DNA from: Rhabdophis nuchalis
Taxonomy: Eukaryota > Chordata > Lepidosauria > Squamata > Natricidae
Assembly (NCBI GenBank): GCA_039707465.1
Contig: CM077647.1
Location: forward strand, 172,358,663 to 172,422,662
Direction of reading: 5' to 3'
Length of the DNA: 64,000 nt
The notes under the pieces: model-generated
Databases searched by the model: none
What the model was told of the DNA's origin: nothing
Seen by the model: the letters and a program-made list of their open reading frames with translations, nothing else
Program-made: the position numbers and the translations under genes
Part shown: positions 33,836 to 45,228 of the stretch, piece after piece
Numbering within the stretch: the stretch's first letter is position 1
Layout: each line of letters opens with the position of its first letter

Positions 33836-34049
33836 CTTTGCACCTCGATGGACAGAGAAACAAAATGCAATGGACAGAGAGAGTTCAAGATAATAGATAC
33901 ATTGGGGACCATAAGTACAACTGGTCCAAAATCACTCAGCTAATTTTTCATGCCTCAGACCAGAGTAGAATTCACAGTCTTCTGGCCACCACATTAATTA
34001 CTATACCAAAGTAGGACTCTAAGTAATGGTGAGACTGTGGTCTAGGGAT

Positions 34050-34130
34050 GAGGAGGAGGAGGAGGAGGAGGAGGAGGAGGAGGAGGAAGAGGAGGAGGAG
34101 GAGGAGGAGGAAGAGGAGGAGGAGGAAGAT
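34050..34130. repeat. (GAG)n microsatellite
   Basis: About 25 GAG/GAA units. Confidence 0.95.
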
Positions 34131-34159
34131 GATAAAAAAAATGTTGTATCATTTAAATA

Positions 34160-34790
34160 TGAGCCAGCAGTGTCCAGCAGCTGCCAAAAAAGCCAACACA
34201 GTTCTAGGCTGCATAAACAGAGGGATAGAATCTAGATCACGTGAAGTGTTAATGCCACTGTATAGTGCCTTGGTAAGGCCACACTTGGAATACTGCATAC
34301 AGTTTTGGTCACCACGATGTAGAAAAGACGTGGAGACTCTGGAAAGAGTGCAGAGAAAAGCAACCAAGATGATTAGGGGACTGGAGACTAAAACATATGA
34401 AGAACGGTTGCAGGAGCTGGGTATGTCTAGTTTGATGAAGAGAAGGACCAGGGGAGACATGATAGCAGTGTTCCGATATCTCAGAGGGTGCCACAAAGAA
34501 GAGGGAGTCAAACTATTCTCCAAGGCACCTGGGGGCAGGACAAGAAGCAATGGGTGGAAACTAATCAAGGAGAGAAGCAACTTAGAACTAAGGAGAAATT
34601 TCCTGACTGTTAGAACAATTAACCTCTGGAACAACTTGCCTCCAGAAGTTGTGAATGCTCCAACCCTGGAAGTCTTTAAGAAGATGTTAGAGAGCCATTT
34701 GAAAAGGTTCCTGCCCACGCAGGGGGTTGGACTAGAAGACCTACAAGGTCCCTTCCAACTCTGCTATTGTATTATTGTATTATTTTTGTG
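34160..34790 (+). mobile_element. CR1 LINE 3' part
   Basis: One frame (34048-34791) reads through the RT C-terminus: PHLEYCIQFWSPRCRKDVET, RATKMIRGLETKTYEERL-like, ELRRNFLTVRTINLWNNLPP, then the CR1 3' end (gggttggactagaagaccta, ggtcccttccaactctgcta) and an (ATTGT)n tail. Confidence 0.85.
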
Positions 34791-34854
34791 ATTGCTTTTG
34801 AAATCAAGCAGCACAATGGAAGGAAGCAACTGCCAACATCTGTCTGCCTGTCCG

Positions 34855-34987
34855 TCTTTCTTTCTTTCTTCCTTTCTTGCTCTCTTTTCTCTTTTCTTTT
34901 TTCTCTTCTTCCTTTCTCACCCTCTCTCTCCCACTTTCTTTATTTCTTCCTCCCTCCTTTCCTCTCCCTGCCTCCCTCCTCAATTCC

Positions 34988-35057
<70 letters not shown>

Positions 35058-35395
35058 TTCCTTCCTTCCTTCCTTCCTTTCTTTCATTCATTCATTCATT
35101 TTCTTTCTTTACTTTTCGTTCCTTCCTTTCCTTCCTCCATTCCCTTCTTTTTTCCTTTTTCCTTCCTTTCCTTCATCTCCCTCTCTCCTTCCTTCTGCTT
35201 TCTTTCTTTCTTTCCTTCCTTCTGTCTTTTCTTTCATTCTGCCTTCCTTTCTTTCTTCTTTTCTTCTTCTTTCTTGATTATTTCCTTCCTTCTTTCTTTC
35301 CATCCATCCATCCTTCCTTTCTTCCCATCCCTCCCTTTTCCCTTCTCCATTCCTCCTCCCTTCTTTCTTTCCTCCCTCCCTCCCTTCTTTCAATG
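34855..35395. repeat. (CTTT)n/(CCTT)n pyrimidine array
   Basis: 540 bp of CTTT/CCTT units. The same array precedes the V unit flank (aaatcaggcaattcagg-type) at 41460-41525 and 45650-45910. Confidence 0.95.
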
Positions 35396-35917
35396 GTGTC
35401 AAGTGCCAGGGAAATCATGCAATTCAGGAAGTTCAGAGGAATATAAAGATATATTGAAAGTTTTTAAGCTATCTAAAAAAAACCTGAGCTACTAATGGTC
35501 AATTGGGAAGTAAGAGGCAATCAAAGTGGCCTAGACATAGATGTCTTGTGGATGTGCAGTTACTCAGTGTTTATGATGCATCTGACTTCTCCCTCAGGCC
35601 CAGCCTGGTCATCTCCACACATGGGACATTAATACAAAGGCCTTGCAGGGAGATGGGTGGCAAACTAATTTAGTGAATCAAAAAAATAAAGAAAAAAGAA
35701 AAGAAACACACTGTTACACCATCTGAAATTGGGTAGATTTTAGTTAGTTTCTACATAAGACTCAGTACACAAGTCTCTTTTTATACAGAGAATGACATCA
35801 AATTGAAAGGCAGCTCAACCTTTAAATGTCTCCCTCCTTCTTACTCAAAGACCCAGAGATTACCAGAACTCTTGAGTTCACTGAATGTATCTTTCTCCTC
35901 CAAACCATTCAATAAAA

Positions 35918-36195
35918 ATGATTATATGGGTGAATGTCATCTTGACCCTCTCTGTTTTTAAAGGTATTCTTCTTTAGGTTCCATAATATTGTGAGTTGTG
36001 CTCAGATTTCTCCACAAGCTCTTCAGATACCTTCTTGTGTCTTTTTTGTTTTCAGATGTTCTGGCAGATGTTTCAATAACTGAATCAGGAGGGGGAGTGA
36101 AGAGACCTGGATATTCTCTTCGACTTATTGAAGCTCTGGCTTCAATATTGATAGCTACTGGATGAAATGGGTCCGCCAGGCAGATGGAAAAGCGT
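35918..36195 (+). pseudogene. IGHV segment, truncated
   Basis: Leader exon 35918-35963 ([21 protein letters not shown] donor) and a TTTTCAG acceptor at 36055 are intact. The V exon starts normally ([17 protein letters not shown]). It then loses a few bases at CTTACTTGCAC, which removes the first V-domain cysteine and shifts the frame. Homology ends after the WVRQADGK region near 36195; CDR2, FR3 and the RSS are gone. The upstream octamer has also decayed (acatcaaat at 35795). The break abuts the start of segmental copy B. Confidence 0.88.
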
Positions 36196-37023
36196 TGGGC
36201 GGCCCACTTTGCATTATGGATGGCAGTATGTGTGTGTGCATGCATATTTTGCACCCAACAACAAAAAGGTTAGCTATCTCTGTCCTAGGTCATATAGAAA
36301 ATATTGCTTCATTTTCTAATGCTTAGTATAGCCACAAATTTGTGTTGGTGATTGTACACAGCAGTGTACACACACTGGGATAAGTATTGACTCTGTAGTG
36401 AATGTGGCTGCATAGTGAAGTTTGACAGGGTGGTGGAATGGAAGTAGGTAGACTGGCTAGCAGTCAAAACAAAAAACTTTCTGGTGGGAACCAAGGTCAT
36501 CCCAACAGGTGGCAGATGGAGGAGGAAAGGAATGGCCAAGGAACCTGCCAAATGCCTTAATTGGACAATGTGACTGGTGACACTTAGGGAAGGGAAAAAT
36601 TGCAATTTTAATTATGTCACGCATGCGAGAAAACTTTCAGAGTTGGTTTTCACTAGCTGTGCTGATATGATACTCCCAATAAAGATGTTCTTTGGGAATC
36701 TACCTGCCTTGAAGTTCTGCTTTCAATGGGTGCATTATTCGGAATGCTGATTAAGAATGAAATGGAGTTAAGGTAAATAAATAAATGGAGAAAAGTGCCT
36801 TGGGGATTGAGGGGTGGACTTTCCTTTGATGGAGGCATTTTAGCAGAAGTCCACACTAGGTATATGCAAGATAGAACTGATGGCCTCAGCCTTTACAAGA
36901 GCTCAGAAATTATCTCTGCAGTGGAATTTTCACAAGATTTATTCCTCAACATATCTGAATCAGAACTAACAGTCGCCTTGAGATGAGAGGGTCAGCAAAT
37001 GTAGATAGATACATTTGCTGTAT

Positions 37024-37490
37024 CTACAGATGTAGAAAAGACGTGGAGACTCTGGAAAGAGTGCAGAGAAGAGCAACCAAGATGATTAGGGGACTGGAGA
37101 CTAAAACATATGAAGAACGGTTGCAGGAGCTGGGTATGTCTAGTTTGATGAAGAGAAGGACCAGGGGAGACATGATAGCAGTGTTCCGATATCTCAGAGG
37201 GTGCCACAAAGAAGAGGGAGTCAAACTATTCTCCAAGGCACCTGGGGGCAGGACAAGAAACAATGGGTGGAAACTAATCAAGGAGAGAAGCAACTTAGAA
37301 CTAAGGAGAAATTTCCTGACAGTTAGAACAATTATCCTCTGGAACAGCTTGCCTCCAGAAGTTGTGAATGCCCCAACCCTGGAAGTCTTTAAGAAGATGT
37401 TAGATAGCCATTTGTCTGAAATGGTATAAGGTTCCTGCCCATGCAGGGGGTTGGACTAGATGACCTACAAGGTCCCTTCCAACTCTGCTA
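37024..37490 (+). mobile_element. CR1 LINE 3' part with expanded tail
   Basis: RT C-terminus in one frame (GLETKTYEERLQELGMSSLM, ...[16 protein letters not shown]), then the CR1 3' end. The tail runs directly into the (TATTG)n array. Confidence 0.85.
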
Positions 37491-38160
37491 TTGTATTGTA
37501 TTGTATTGTATTGTATTGTATTGTATTGTATTGTATTGTATTGTATTGTATTGTATTGTATTGTATTGATGGATGGATGGATGGAAGGATGGATGGATGG
37601 ATGGATGGATGGATGGATGGATGGATGGATGGATGGATGGATGGATGGATGGATGGATGGATGGATGGATACATATAAGCATAAACAAACAAACAAACAA
37701 ACAAACACATAAACACATAAACACATAAACACATAAACACATAAATACATAAATACATAAATACATAAATACATAAATACATAAATACATAAATACATAA
37801 ATACATAAATACATAAATACATAAATAAATTTTATTGGCCCTCGTCTTAAAATGTCCTCTCAGCGAACCAGTAGTAAACCGGTTAGGAACCCAGGTAGGT
37901 AGATAGATGATAAATAGGATAGGATAGGATAGGATAGGATAGGATAGGATAGGATAGGATAGGATAGGATAGATGCATACATGCATACATAATTAAATAC
38001 ATAAATACATAAATATTTACATAAATACATACATACATACATACAAAAATACATAAATAGATACATAATTAAATACATAAATACATAAATATTTACATAA
38101 ATACATACATACATACATACAAAAATACATAAATAGATACATAAATAAATACATAAATAC
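37487..38160. repeat. Chain of microsatellites: (TATTG)n, (GGAT)n, (AAAC)n, (ATAC/ATAA)n, (AGGAT)n
   Basis: About 16 TATTG units, 25 GGAT units, then AAAC and ATACATAA blocks, interrupted at 37830-37905 and 38160-38235 by two copies of a short element (ttttattggcc..., cctctcagc.aaccggtagta). Confidence 0.95.
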
Positions 38161-38359
38161 ATTTTATTGGTCGCCATCTTAAAATGTCCTCTCAGCCAAC
38201 CGGTAGTACACCAGTTAGGAACCCACCACTTATAGGTAGGTGGGTAGACAGACAGACAGACAGACAGACGAACAGACAGATATCATTTATATGTTTACAT
38301 GCAAAAGAATTACAAAATACATTAAAAACATAGGAGAGAATATGATCTATCCTGGATGA

Positions 38360-38367
38360 ATGCAAAT
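38360..38367 (+). promoter_or_regulatory. Octamer upstream of the D-like segment in copy B
   Basis: ATGCAAAT 240 bp before the left D nonamer; conserved in copy A. Confidence 0.5.
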
Positions 38368-38606
38368 GGTAGGTGTGGAAGGGTGAAGGGGTCCTTTCTG
38401 CTGGAGAAGAATATGCTGGAGAGGCAGCAAAAAAAAACCCATTCTTGCAGTACATGATTGCGGTTGGATCCATGCCCCACGTTTCGCTCCACCAGACTTC
38501 AAATGTCACTCATATCCAGTTCCTCAGACTGTGGGAAAAGAGACAATTGAACAGTGGCTTTTAGACCTCATAGCTTTTATCCTCGTTCTGCTCTCTTCCA
38601 GCTATG

Positions 38607-38672
38607 CCTTTTTGTTCTAAGGTGAAACACTGTGTGGTCTGGGTCACAGTGATTTCCTCCAGCACAAAAACT
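38607..38672 (+). other. IGHD-like segment flanked by two 12-RSSs (copy B)
   Basis: Nonamer CCTTTTTGT (38607-38615, 7/9 to GGTTTTTGT), 12-bp spacer, CACTGTG (38628-38634), core TGGTCTGGGT (38635-38644), CACAGTG (38645-38651), 12-bp spacer, nonamer ACAAAAACT (38664-38672, 8/9). The match to the D-gene plan is better than in copy A. The cores differ in their first five bases but share CTGGGT, while heptamers and spacer lengths are unchanged. That is the expected pattern if the RSSs are under selection and the core is free to vary. Confidence 0.78.
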
Positions 38673-39162
38673 CCCCAGATGATTACAGAAACACAGAGAG
38701 AGTATGAAGTAGTGGGCTTCTAATCTTCCCAACAGAATGCAACTCTATTTCCTTTCACACTGTCAAACTTGTATGGGCTGCACCAAGCGAAGTTGTGAAG
38801 GAAACTGGCACTTTGAAGAATAACCAAATTATTTTATCCTACTAGATTCAAAGTATCTTCTCTTCTCTTTTGTTCTAGGTCCCAGAGGTTGTCCCATATT
38901 ATACTGAACAAAATCTTCTATTAAACATACTGATGAGGGGATTCATAACTTAATAATTCATGGAGAACGTTTCACCTTTATGGGCGTAGAACCAAAATTG
39001 AACGGGCAAAGTTCAATTTGAGAGATGTGTTGGACACCATAACTGCAACTAGTCAAAGTCACACAGCTGGATTTCCATGCCTAAGAGTGGACTTCATGGT
39101 CCTCTGGTCATCACATTGACTATTACATCAATTGATTGATAATCTATTTTCATACTTACCAA

Positions 39163-39165
<3 letters not shown>

Positions 39166-39237
<72 letters not shown>

Positions 39238-39253
39238 GATCGATCGATCGATC
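39166..39253. repeat. (CTAT)n/(CGAT)n microsatellite
   Basis: About 20 units; the last four have mutated to CGAT. Confidence 0.95.
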
Positions 39254-39702
39254 TTATATCCATGTAGTCATCAGAAGTTGAAGTCAACTCAAGTAAACCT
39301 TTTCTCTTTGAACCTTGAAATAAAATTGGGAGGGCTTCATTAAATATTCCTCTATTGAGATATGAACAAATTACTTTCCATCTCCAAAGACAGTCTAGAA
39401 CATGTTCTACTAGACATGTTTTAAACTGTCCTGACTTTTTCAATGAAACCAACCAAGATAATCAGCAAAAAACAAGCCACACTTCTTCCAAAGGGCAAGC
39501 AAAAAAACAACAACACCTGTTAACCAAAGAAGAGGCAATCTACATCATGGTGATAATATTCCCATCTTTTCAAACTAAAACTAGTAATAATGTATGTGTT
39601 GAAGCAGTTTGATCTGAAGTCAAGGTAAGAAGGAAAAAAATGATGAATCATTGAGATAGTTGCATCTGAAATCAGGCAGAACTATGAAAGAAAGTGGCTA
39701 TC

Positions 39703-39760
39703 TCCTTCCTTCCTTCCTTCCTTCCTTCCTTGCTTCCTTCCTTCCTTCCTTCCTTTCGAT
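39703..39760. repeat. (CCTT)n microsatellite
   Basis: About 14 units. 39260-39700 shows no other supported feature. Confidence 0.9.
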
Positions 39761-39819
39761 GGAAAACAAACCTCAGTAGCGGAAAGAAACACTCCATTGC
39801 ATTATCTGAATTTAGAATA

Positions 39820-40030
39820 GAACAGAAGAGAATGGAAAGGAATGGAATGGATCGGAATGGAACAGAGAAGACCAGAATAGAATAGAATATAATTCTTTAT
39901 TGGCCAAGTATGATTGGATACACAAATAATTTGTCTTTGGTGCATATGCTCTCAGTGTACCTAAGAAAAATAAAATATATTCATCAAGAATAAAAAGATA
40001 CCACACTTAGTGATGGTCAAGTTTACTAAC
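39820..40030 (-). mobile_element. Snake-type CR1 3' end with (AATAG)n-like tail
   Basis: agaatataattctttattgg, then gtctttggtgcatatgctct and cagtgtacctaag. The same family lies at 50465-51400 and 56785-57230. Confidence 0.65.
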
Positions 40031-40162
40031 AAGGTATCAAATCACGCTAGCTTTCATCAGCATTTGTTCAAGACTCAGCCTAAATATTTGCCTGAAGATG
40101 TTTAAGAAATCTTGATTTGACATTGTTTCTGGGCAGTGGTCTCTTGTTATATAGAAAAGGAC

Positions 40163-40170
40163 ATGCAAAT
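40163..40170 (+). promoter_or_regulatory. IGHV promoter octamer
   Basis: ATGCAAAT 123 bp before the ATG at 40286. Confidence 0.8.
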
Positions 40171-40285
40171 TTAAAGGCAGTCCAACCTTCAAATATCTCC
40201 CTCCTTCCTACTCAAAGACCCAGAGATTACCTGAACTCTTGAGCTCATCGAATGTATTTTTTTTCCTCCAAACCATTCATTAAAA

Positions 40286-40715
40286 ATGATTATATGGGTG
40301 AATGTCATCTTGACCCTCTCCATTTTTAAAGGTATTTTCGTTGGGTTCCATAATATTGTGAGTTGGACTCAGATTTCTCCACAAGCTCTTCAGATAACTT
40401 CTTGTGTCTTTGTCTTCAGATGTTCTGGCAGTAACTGAATCAGGAGGAGGAGTGAAGAGACCTGGGGATTATCTTCGACTTACTTGCACAACCTCTGGCT
40501 TCAATATCGACAGCTACTGGATGCATTGGATGCGCCGGGCAGATGGAAAAAGGCTGGAGTGGATCGCAGCCATAAATAAAGGCATCACACACTATGCCAA
40601 TTTTTTAAAAGTCGAGTCACAATCTCCAAAGATAGTTCCAGGAACCTAGTTTATCTAGACATGAATGGACTGAGAGCTGAAGACACAGTCAAGAATTACT
40701 GTACAAGGGAACCAA
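40286..40715 (+). pseudogene. IGHV segment with FR3 frameshift
   Basis: Leader 40286-40331 ([21 protein letters not shown] donor), 88-bp intron, V exon from 40420. Two lesions relative to the relatives at 42075 and 46481. First, a 9-bp in-frame deletion at the mature N-terminus (VLA directly followed by VTESGG). Second, loss of one base where relatives read AATTCTTTTAAAGG (about 40602-40615), which shifts FR3 out of frame so YYC is not reached. The terminal Tyr codon before Tyr-Cys is also changed (aagaattactgt). The RSS is intact (CACAGTG 40716-40722, nonamer GCTAAAACC 40746-40754). Confidence 0.9.
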
Positions 40716-40754
40716 CACAGTGGAGAAAAATGAATCTGAGCTTGTGCTAAAACC
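40716..40754 (+). promoter_or_regulatory. 23-RSS
   Basis: CACAGTG, 23-bp spacer, nonamer GCTAAAACC. Confidence 0.85.
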
Positions 40755-40920
40755 TACAGTTGATGTGGCAAAAGGAAAGTTTCATTTGGATTCACTCCAA
40801 TGAAAACAGAACCACAACAGGAAAGGTTTAAATATATCATGAACAATTCCTTTGCGATCTTCGACAGCTGTTATTTATTATTATGTTAGCAAGGAGATAA
40901 ATAGAGTGAGAAGGAACTGG

Positions 40921-40928
40921 ATTTGCAT
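40921..40928 (-). promoter_or_regulatory. Reverse-orientation octamer in the V 3' flank
   Basis: ATTTGCAT 167 bp after the nonamer. Confidence 0.5.
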
Positions 40929-41210
40929 ATGGACAGTATCTGAAAGAATCATTTTCTCTCTCAGCCCAACTCTCCCAACACAGAACAATGAGAGGAGGAG
41001 GAGAAGGAAAATGCTAACCAAAGAAGAAGCAGAAGTGCATATCTGAGCCATGTTAAAAGTATTGGTATCTTTTAAAGCTAAAATTAGCAATAATTTATGA
41101 GTTGAGCTACTCTGGACTTAGTCCATTGCAAGAAGGAAAAAAAAGATGTATCATTTTTGTGGTTGCTTTTGAAATCACACAGAACAATGGGAGGAAGCAA
41201 TTGCCTACAT

Positions 41211-41233
41211 CAATCAATCAATCAATCAATCTG

Positions 41234-41307
<74 letters not shown>

Positions 41308-41457
41308 ATCAATCATCTATCATCTATCATCTATCATCTATCATCTATCTAATCTTTTTCTTTGTTTCCTCCTTCCTTCCTCCTTCCTTCCTTCCTTCCT
41401 TCCCTTTTTTCTTTCATTCCATCCCCTCCCTCCCCTCTCTCTGCGTCCCTCCCTCCT

Positions 41458-41525
<68 letters not shown>
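41211..41525. repeat. (ATCA)n(ATCT)n...(CTTT)n compound microsatellite
   Basis: ATCA, ATCT, ATCATCT-type, then CCTT and CTTT units. The array marks the junction between neighbouring V units. Confidence 0.95.
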
Positions 41526-41952
41526 AGTGCCAGGGAAATTAGGCAATTCGGGCAGTTCAAATGAATATAAAGATGTATTGAAAGCTTAAGGTCTCTAAAA
41601 AAATCTGAGCTACTAACGGTCAAGTGAGAAGCAAGAGACATACCTGCACGGGTGTGCAGGTATGCATGATTTATGGTGCATTTGATCCCTCCCTTAGTTC
41701 CACCCTGGTCTTCCCCTACACATGGGACACAAATATGAATGCCTTGCAGAAAGATGGTTGGCTAACTAATTTAACGAATAAAAAAAATATAGAAAACAAA
41801 AAAGAAACACAATGTTACATCTTCTGAATTTGGGTAGCCTTTGGTTAGTTTCTACACAAACTCCGTCCAAATTTTATGCCTAAATATTTTCTTGAAGTTG
41901 TTTGATTTGAAGTTGTTTCTGGACAGTGGTCTCTTTTTATACAGAGAAGGAC

Positions 41953-41960
41953 ATGCAAAT
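41953..41960 (+). promoter_or_regulatory. IGHV promoter octamer
   Basis: ATGCAAAT 115 bp before the ATG at 42075, in the shared tttttatacagagaaggac context. Confidence 0.85.
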
Positions 41961-42074
41961 TGAAAGGCAGCCCAACCTTTAAATGTCTCCTTCCTTCTTA
42001 CCCAAAGACCCAGAGATTACCAGAACTCTCGAGTTCACCCAATGTATATTTCTCCTCCAAACCATTCAATAAAA

Positions 42075-42506
42075 ATGATTATATGGGTGAATGTCATCTT
42101 GATCCTCTCTGTTTTTAAAGGTATTCTTTGGGTTCTATAAATTGTGAGTTGGACTCAGATTTCTCCACAATCTCTTCATATATCTTCTTGTGTCTTTCTT
42201 CTTAGATGTTTCGGCAGATGTTTCAATCACTGAATCAGGAGGGGGAGTGAAGAGACCTGGAGATTCTCTTCAACTTACTTGCACAAGCTCTGGCTTCAAT
42301 ATCGATAGCTACTATATGGAATGGGTCCGCCAGGCAGATGGAAAAGGGCTAGTGTGGATCGCGCGGATACATCAAAGCAGCACGTATTATGCCAATTCTT
42401 TTAAAGGTCGAGTCACAATCTCGAAAGATAGTTCCAGGAACCAAGTTTATCTAGACATGACCGGACTGAAAGCTGAAGACACAGCCAAGTATTACTGTAC
42501 AACAAC
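42075..42506 (+). CDS. IGHV segment, intact
   Basis: Leader exon 42075-42120 ([15 protein letters not shown]), GTATTC donor, 85-bp intron, CTTAG acceptor, V exon 42206-42506 beginning [19 protein letters not shown]1 Cys (LQLTCTSSG), [27 protein letters not shown] and [12 protein letters not shown] are all present, without stops. The CDR2 region ([14 protein letters not shown]) is identical to that of the segment at 46481. The 3' end and RSS spacer instead match the segment at 18526 (TTT plus an aataaaaatgaa-type spacer). That mosaic suggests gene conversion or unequal exchange. Octamer, leader, splice sites and RSS are intact, so it is probably functional. Confidence 0.92.
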
Positions 42507-42545
42507 CACAGTGAATAAAAATGAATCTGAATTTGACCTAAAACC
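42507..42545 (+). promoter_or_regulatory. 23-RSS
   Basis: CACAGTG, 23-bp spacer, nonamer CCTAAAACC. Confidence 0.88.
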
Positions 42546-42712
42546 TACAGTATATGTGGCAAAAGGAAAGTTTCATTTGGATTCACTCCGATGAAAACAA
42601 AACCACAACAGGACAGCTTTCAATATATCATGAGTAATTCCTTTGAGATCTCTCACAGCTGTTTATTTATTATTACGTTAACAAGGAGATAAATAGAGTG
42701 AGAAGGAAGTGG

Positions 42713-42720
42713 ATTTGCAT
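42713..42720 (-). promoter_or_regulatory. Reverse-orientation octamer in the V 3' flank
   Basis: ATTTGCAT 168 bp after the nonamer. The corresponding block after the segment at 46481 reads gatttgcctatgg, i.e. mutated. Confidence 0.5.
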
Positions 42721-43004
42721 ATGGATAGTATCTGAAAGAATTATTTACTCTCTCAAACCAACTCTCCCAATAAGTAACACCTAGTAAAGTTTGGAAATTA
42801 GTTTGGCAGTGGGATTTTCATAAAGCAACTAGCTCTTTGTACATTGCTTATATTAACAAATAACCAAGAACATTTTATTCTGCTGGATTCTAGGTATCTC
42901 AACTTTGCCATTGTTCTAGGTCACTGAGCTTAACTCACATGATTTATTTCATCAACTCTGTCTACTAAACCTTATTCTCAAGAAACGTACATAAAGGGCA
43001 ATAT

Positions 43005-45228
43005 TTTTATTTTATTTATTTATTTATCGAATTTAAATACCGCCCTATTCTCCGTGGTAGGACTCATGGCAATGCAGAGAAAAATAAAAACCACAATACA
43101 TACATATAATCTAAAATGAATTAAATAATATAATCTGTGCTAAGAAAATTAAGATCATTAAAATATTAACTCTAAAAACCCTTAATCTATGTCAGGCCGG
43201 CCAGATGGAAGAAATGCATTTTAAGCATCCGACAGAGGAGGTGTAGGTCAGTAGTGGTGCGAAGATCGGGGGGCAGGTCGTTCCAGAGGGTCGGACCTGC
43301 CACAGAGAAGGCCCTTCCCCTAGGAGCCGCCAGCCGGCATTGACTGGCAGATGGCACCCTGAGGAGGCCCACCCTGTGGGAGCGGACAGGTCGAAGGGAG
43401 GTTTGTGGTAGGAGGCGGTCTCGCAAGTAGGCAGGACCCGTGCCATGGAGCACTTTGAAGATGGTAATTAACACCTTGAAGCGCACCCGGAAGACCACAG
43501 GTAGCCAGTGCAGCTTGCGCAGGAGAGGTGTTACCGGGGAGTACTGTGGGACTCCCAGAATCCCCCGTGCGGCTGCATTCTGCACCAGCTGAAGTCTCCG
43601 GGTGAATCTCAAGGGGAGCCCCATGTAGAGAGCATTGCAGTAGTCTAGGCAGGACATAACGAGGGCTTGAGTGACCGTGCATAGGGCGTCCCGATCTAGA
43701 AAGGACCACAAGGGCGTATCAGATAAACCTGATAAAAAGCCCCCTGGCCACGGCTGTCGCATGGTCATCCAAGGACAGCCGTGAATCCAGGAGGATGGCC
43801 AAGTTGCAGGCCCTTTCTGCGGGGGCTAATGTCTCACCCCCGATAGCCAAAGATGGAACTAACTGGCTATATGGAGACGCCGGAAACCACAGCCACTCGG
43901 TCTTGGACGGTTTGAGCTGAAGCTTGTTTCTCCCCATCCAGACCTGCACGACCTCCAAACACTGGGACATCACTTCAACGGCATCATTGGGGTGGTTAGG
44001 GGTAGAGATGTACAACTGAGTATCATCAGCGTACTGATGGTACTCTACCCCAAAACCACAGATGATCTCACCCAGCGGATTTATATAGGTGTTAAACAGG
44101 AGGGGTGAGAGAACTGACCCCTAAAGCACCCCACATGTGAGGGGCCTCGAAGTCAATATCTGTCCTCCTGTCAACACAAATTGCGATCGGTCAGAGAGGT
44201 AGGAAGAGAACCACCGCAATACGGTGTCCCTCAATCCCAACCCCTCCAGCCAGTGCAATAAAATACCATGGTCGATGGTATCGAAAGCTGCTGAGAGGTC
44301 TAATAGGACCAGGATAGAGGAACAACCCTTATCCCTGGCCCTCCACAGATCATCTACCAACGTGACTAATGCGGTCTCTGTGCTGTGCCTAGAGCGGAAG
44401 CCGGACTGGCGCAGGTCTAGATAGACGGTTTCCTCCAGGTATCGGGGGTGTGCTACCACACTCTCTACAACCTTAGAAAGAAAACTTAGGTTGGAGACCG
44501 GATGATAATTAATCAACAATGCTGGATCCAGGGAAGGTCTCTTGAGGAGGGGTCTCACCACCACCTCTTTCAAGACAGCCGGTAGAAGCCCCTCACTCAA
44601 GGATGCGTTCACTATTTCCTGGAGCCAGCCTCGTGTAGCCTCCCGGGAGGCCAGTACCAGCCAGGAGGGACACAGGTCCAATAAACCTGTGGTAGCATTC
44701 AGTCGCCCCAGCAACCTGTCCATGTCATCTGAAGTCACAAGATCAAACTCTTCCCATAAAACGGTCTCAAGGTCTGCCTCCGTTTGCCCACCGGGACTAA
44801 CCTCATCGGAGGCCAGTTCATCCTGCAGATGATGTCCAAATTCCTCTGCTCAACCCTGCAGGGGAGCTTCCCGTGGCCTCTGCTGAAGGAGGGAGCGGGT
44901 CACTCTAAACAGGGTGGCAGGGCAGTTATCTGCGGGTGCAATAAGGGCGGCGAGATAATTACGTTTCACCACCCTTATTGCCAAGAGATAGGCCCTCAAA
45001 TGGGATCTAACTCGTGTTCGGTCAGATTCGGCGTGAGTGGATCTCCAAATGCTCTCTAGGCATCTCTTGCGGCGCTTCATCACCCTCAGCTTCTCGGAAA
45101 ACCATGGAGCCAAAGTGGTTCGGCGCCACGTGAGAGGCCGCAAGGGCGCGACCCGGTCCAGGGCCCCAGCAGCCGCATTATTCCAGGAAGCCACTAGGTC
45201 CTCAGTCGAGTTGTGAGTCGCATTACAC
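43005..45228 (-). mobile_element. L2/CR1-group LINE, 2.2 kb, longest copy of its family here
   Basis: On the minus strand: N-terminal RT region 45248-44850 and 44738-44121 ([37 protein letters not shown]), then about 44120-43719 with the YADD region damaged ([12 protein letters not shown] in the relatives), and the C-terminal 43768-43187. Three or more frame breaks. It sits in the V 3' flank, which continues at 45229 (cttgatggacagagaaacaa), as at 33839. Confidence 0.8.

Larger units (their letters stand above)
36280..38905. repeat. Segmental duplication, copy B (contains a D segment)
   Basis: Paralogue of 23885-27072 plus 30944-31080. It lacks the 3.86-kb hAT unit: the join at about 38777-38786 reads gggctgcaccaagcgaag against ggcttcacaaccaagtgaag around the insertion in copy A. 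Confidence 0.8.
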
